From Trichococcus alkaliphilus (GTDB lineage: Bacteria; Bacillota; Bacilli; Lactobacillales; Aerococcaceae), in the NCBI RefSeq assembly GCF_003008695.1, contig NZ_PXZT01000005.1, forward strand, positions 119,359 through 183,358: DNA of 64,000 bases. Direction: 5' to 3'. This document shows positions 62,719-64,000 of this stretch, in pieces (position 1 is the stretch's first letter; the number at the start of each line of letters is the position of its first letter). The translations under genes were made by a program, and so were the position numbers. Under the pieces are notes generated by a model that did no database searches, was not told the DNA's origin, and saw nothing but the letters and a program-made list of their open reading frames with translations.

Positions 62719-64000
62719 TTATTTACTCATGTCTTCCAATTGGAAATGGATGGTTTCCATCGCTTGCAGCAACGCTTCTGCTGTATCCAATGAAGTCAAA
62801 CATGGGATGTTGTTTTCGACTGCTTCACGTCGGATCAAGAATCCGTCGGTCTCGCTAGTCTTACCTTCTGTCATCGTATTGACAACCAGATTGATGCGGC
62901 CGTCACGGATGGCGTCAAGAATGTCGTTGCTGTTTTCATTGATTTTCTCAATAACGTCGACTTTGATTCCTTCTGCTTCCAACGCTTTGCCGGTGCCTGT
63001 TGTAGCAACGATGTGGTAGCCCAATGAAATCAAGCGTTTCGCCAATGGGATAATTTCTTCTTTGTCTTTATCCGATACTGTCATCAACGCTGTACCGTAG
63101 TCAGGCACATTCACGCCGGATGCGATAAAGCCTTTATACAAAGCTTTCGGCAAGTTGACATCTTTACCGATTATCTCTCCGGTAGACTTCATTTCAGGTC
63201 CAAGAACCGTGTCGACTTTCTTCAGTTTGCTGAAACTGAAGACTGGCATCTTCACGTATACGCCTGATTTTGACGGAACCAGACCTGTTTTGTAACCCAT
63301 ATCCTTAAGTTTCAGCCCTAGAATTCCTTTTGTGGCCAACTTCGCCATCGGGATGCCGGTCACTTTGCTCAGGAATGGGATCGTCCGGCTCGCGCGCGGA
63401 TTCACTTCGATGATGTAGACGACGCCTTCGCTGATGACGAACTGGATGTTCACCAAACCGATGGTGTTCAAACCTTGCGCCACGCGGATCGTATAATCTT
63501 CGATCGTTTGGATCAGTTCAGGTGACAAGTTTTGCGGCGGGTAAACAGCGATCGAGTCGCCCGAGTGGACGCCGGCACGTTCGATGTGTTCCATGATGCC
63601 CGGGATTAGGACGGTTTCGCCGTCGCAGATCGCATCGACTTCCAGTTCTTGTCCGATCAGGTAATGATCGACCAGCACCGGACGTTCGGGACTGGCCACG
63701 ACCGCTTCGCGCATGTATTTCTCAAGGTCGGCTTGGTTGTAGACGATCTGCATCGCCCGTCCGCCCAATACGTAGGACGGACGCACCAAGACCGGATAAC
63801 CGATTTCGTTCGCAACTGCGACCGCTTCTTCAACGGTCACGGCTGTTTTGCCGGGTGCTTGCGGGATATCCAAGTCGCGCAACAACTGTTCGAACAGTTT
63901 GCGGTCTTCGGCGCGGTCCAGATCTTCCAGGCTCGTACCCAGAATCTTGACGCCGTGTTTCACCAATTTGTCGGCCAGGTTGATGGCCGTTTGGCCACCG
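62719..64000 (-). CDS. carB: Carbamoyl-phosphate synthase large chain, 3' part
   Basis: The last 427 residues of CarB; the frame is open to the window edge. It makes carbamoyl phosphate for pyrimidines and arginine. Visible parts: the second ATP-grasp domain ([48 protein letters not shown]) and the C-terminal allosteric MGS-like domain (about the last 140 residues, [17 protein letters not shown]). The upstream carA and any leader lie beyond the window. Confidence 0.96.
   Translation of the reverse strand, partial: GGQTAINLADKLVKHGVKILGTSLEDLDRAEDRKLFEQLLRDLDIPQAPGKTAVTVEEAVAVANEIGYPVLVRPSYVLGGRAMQIVYNQADLEKYMREAVVASPERPVLVDHYLIGQELEVDAICDGETVLIPGIMEHIERAGVHSGDSIAVYPPQNLSPELIQTIEDYTIRVAQGLNTIGLVNIQFVISEGVVYIIEVNPRASRTIPFLSKVTGIPMAKLATKGILGLKLKDMGYKTGLVPSKSGVYVKMPVFSFSKLKKVDTVLGPEMKSTGEIIGKDVNLPKALYKGFIASGVNVPDYGTALMTVSDKDKEEIIPLAKRLISLGYHIVATTGTGKALEAEGIKVDVIEKINENSNDILDAIRDGRINLVVNTMTEGKTSETDGFLIRREAVENNIPCLTSLDTAEALLQAMETIHFQLEDMSK

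Overview
The window reads as a chromosome segment of a mid-GC Firmicute of the order Lactobacillales. The carnobacterial genus Trichococcus is my best guess, from gene content and overall feel only, not from any search. Supporting signs are strong AGGAGG ribosome sites, the Firmicutes order sufC-D-S-U-B, T-box and L-box leaders, the N-acetyl-diaminopimelate pathway, and tmRNA next to carB.

Region by region. (1) 1-10.2 kb is an accessory plant-polysaccharide locus: a GPH-type sugar symporter (cut by the window edge), an AraC regulator fused to a GH39-like domain that has apparently lost its acid/base residue, a GH35-like beta-galactosidase with a divergent AraC regulator, a GH3 beta-glucosidase and a BD-FAE-like esterase. 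It carries recombination scars: a 245-bp direct repeat at 856 and 9721, a leftover GH3 fragment and a beheaded HicB-like gene. (2) 10.4-13.1 kb is mmuP-mmuM (S-methylmethionine use) under a methionine-type T-box. (3) 13.4-17.8 kb holds an SDR oxidoreductase, zwf, a truncated fic and an Lrp/AsnC regulator. (4) 17.9-25.2 kb is one tightly packed operon: amino-acid ABC importer with two ATPases, PLP aminotransferase, D-2-hydroxyacid dehydrogenase and an MFS carrier. (5) 25.8-26.6 kb encodes an Ltp-repeat membrane protein. (6) 26.7-31.9 kb is the SUF iron-sulfur operon. (7) 32.1-36.2 kb holds a C26 amidotransferase, rodA-yusI-gcvH and a YihY protein. (8) 36.8-38.1 kb is ilvE with a complete leader-peptide attenuator rich in Leu, Val and Ile codons. 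(9) 38.2-40.2 kb holds an aldo/keto reductase, a DUF2179 protein and a lipoprotein. (10) 40.7-44.4 kb is dapL-dapH behind a lysine riboswitch, divergent from patA. (11) 44.7-46.3 kb is a SCIFF peptide and its radical SAM maturase. (12) 46.5-53.2 kb holds a basic amino-acid decarboxylase, FMN reductase, SMP-30 protein, SAP-domain protein, two near-identical cold-shock genes around an MFS gene, and a small conserved-looking protein. (13) 53.4-60.2 kb is a rhamnoside locus: PTS IIC, GH78 rhamnosidase, secreted esterase and divergent AraC regulator. (14) 60.2-64 kb holds small proteins, a PIN-like nuclease, ssrA and the 3' part of carB.

The most unusual structure is a family of GC-rich hairpin arrays in intergenic spaces between 13.2 and 44.6 kb. 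Each unit is a roughly 27-bp imperfect palindrome (CTCCGG ... CCGGAG) followed by a variable spacer of about 23 bp, and units recur with a period of 50-51 bp. The arrays are absent from the accessory locus at 1-10 kb and from 46-64 kb. They are not CRISPR: the repeats diverge as much as the spacers and there are no cas genes.
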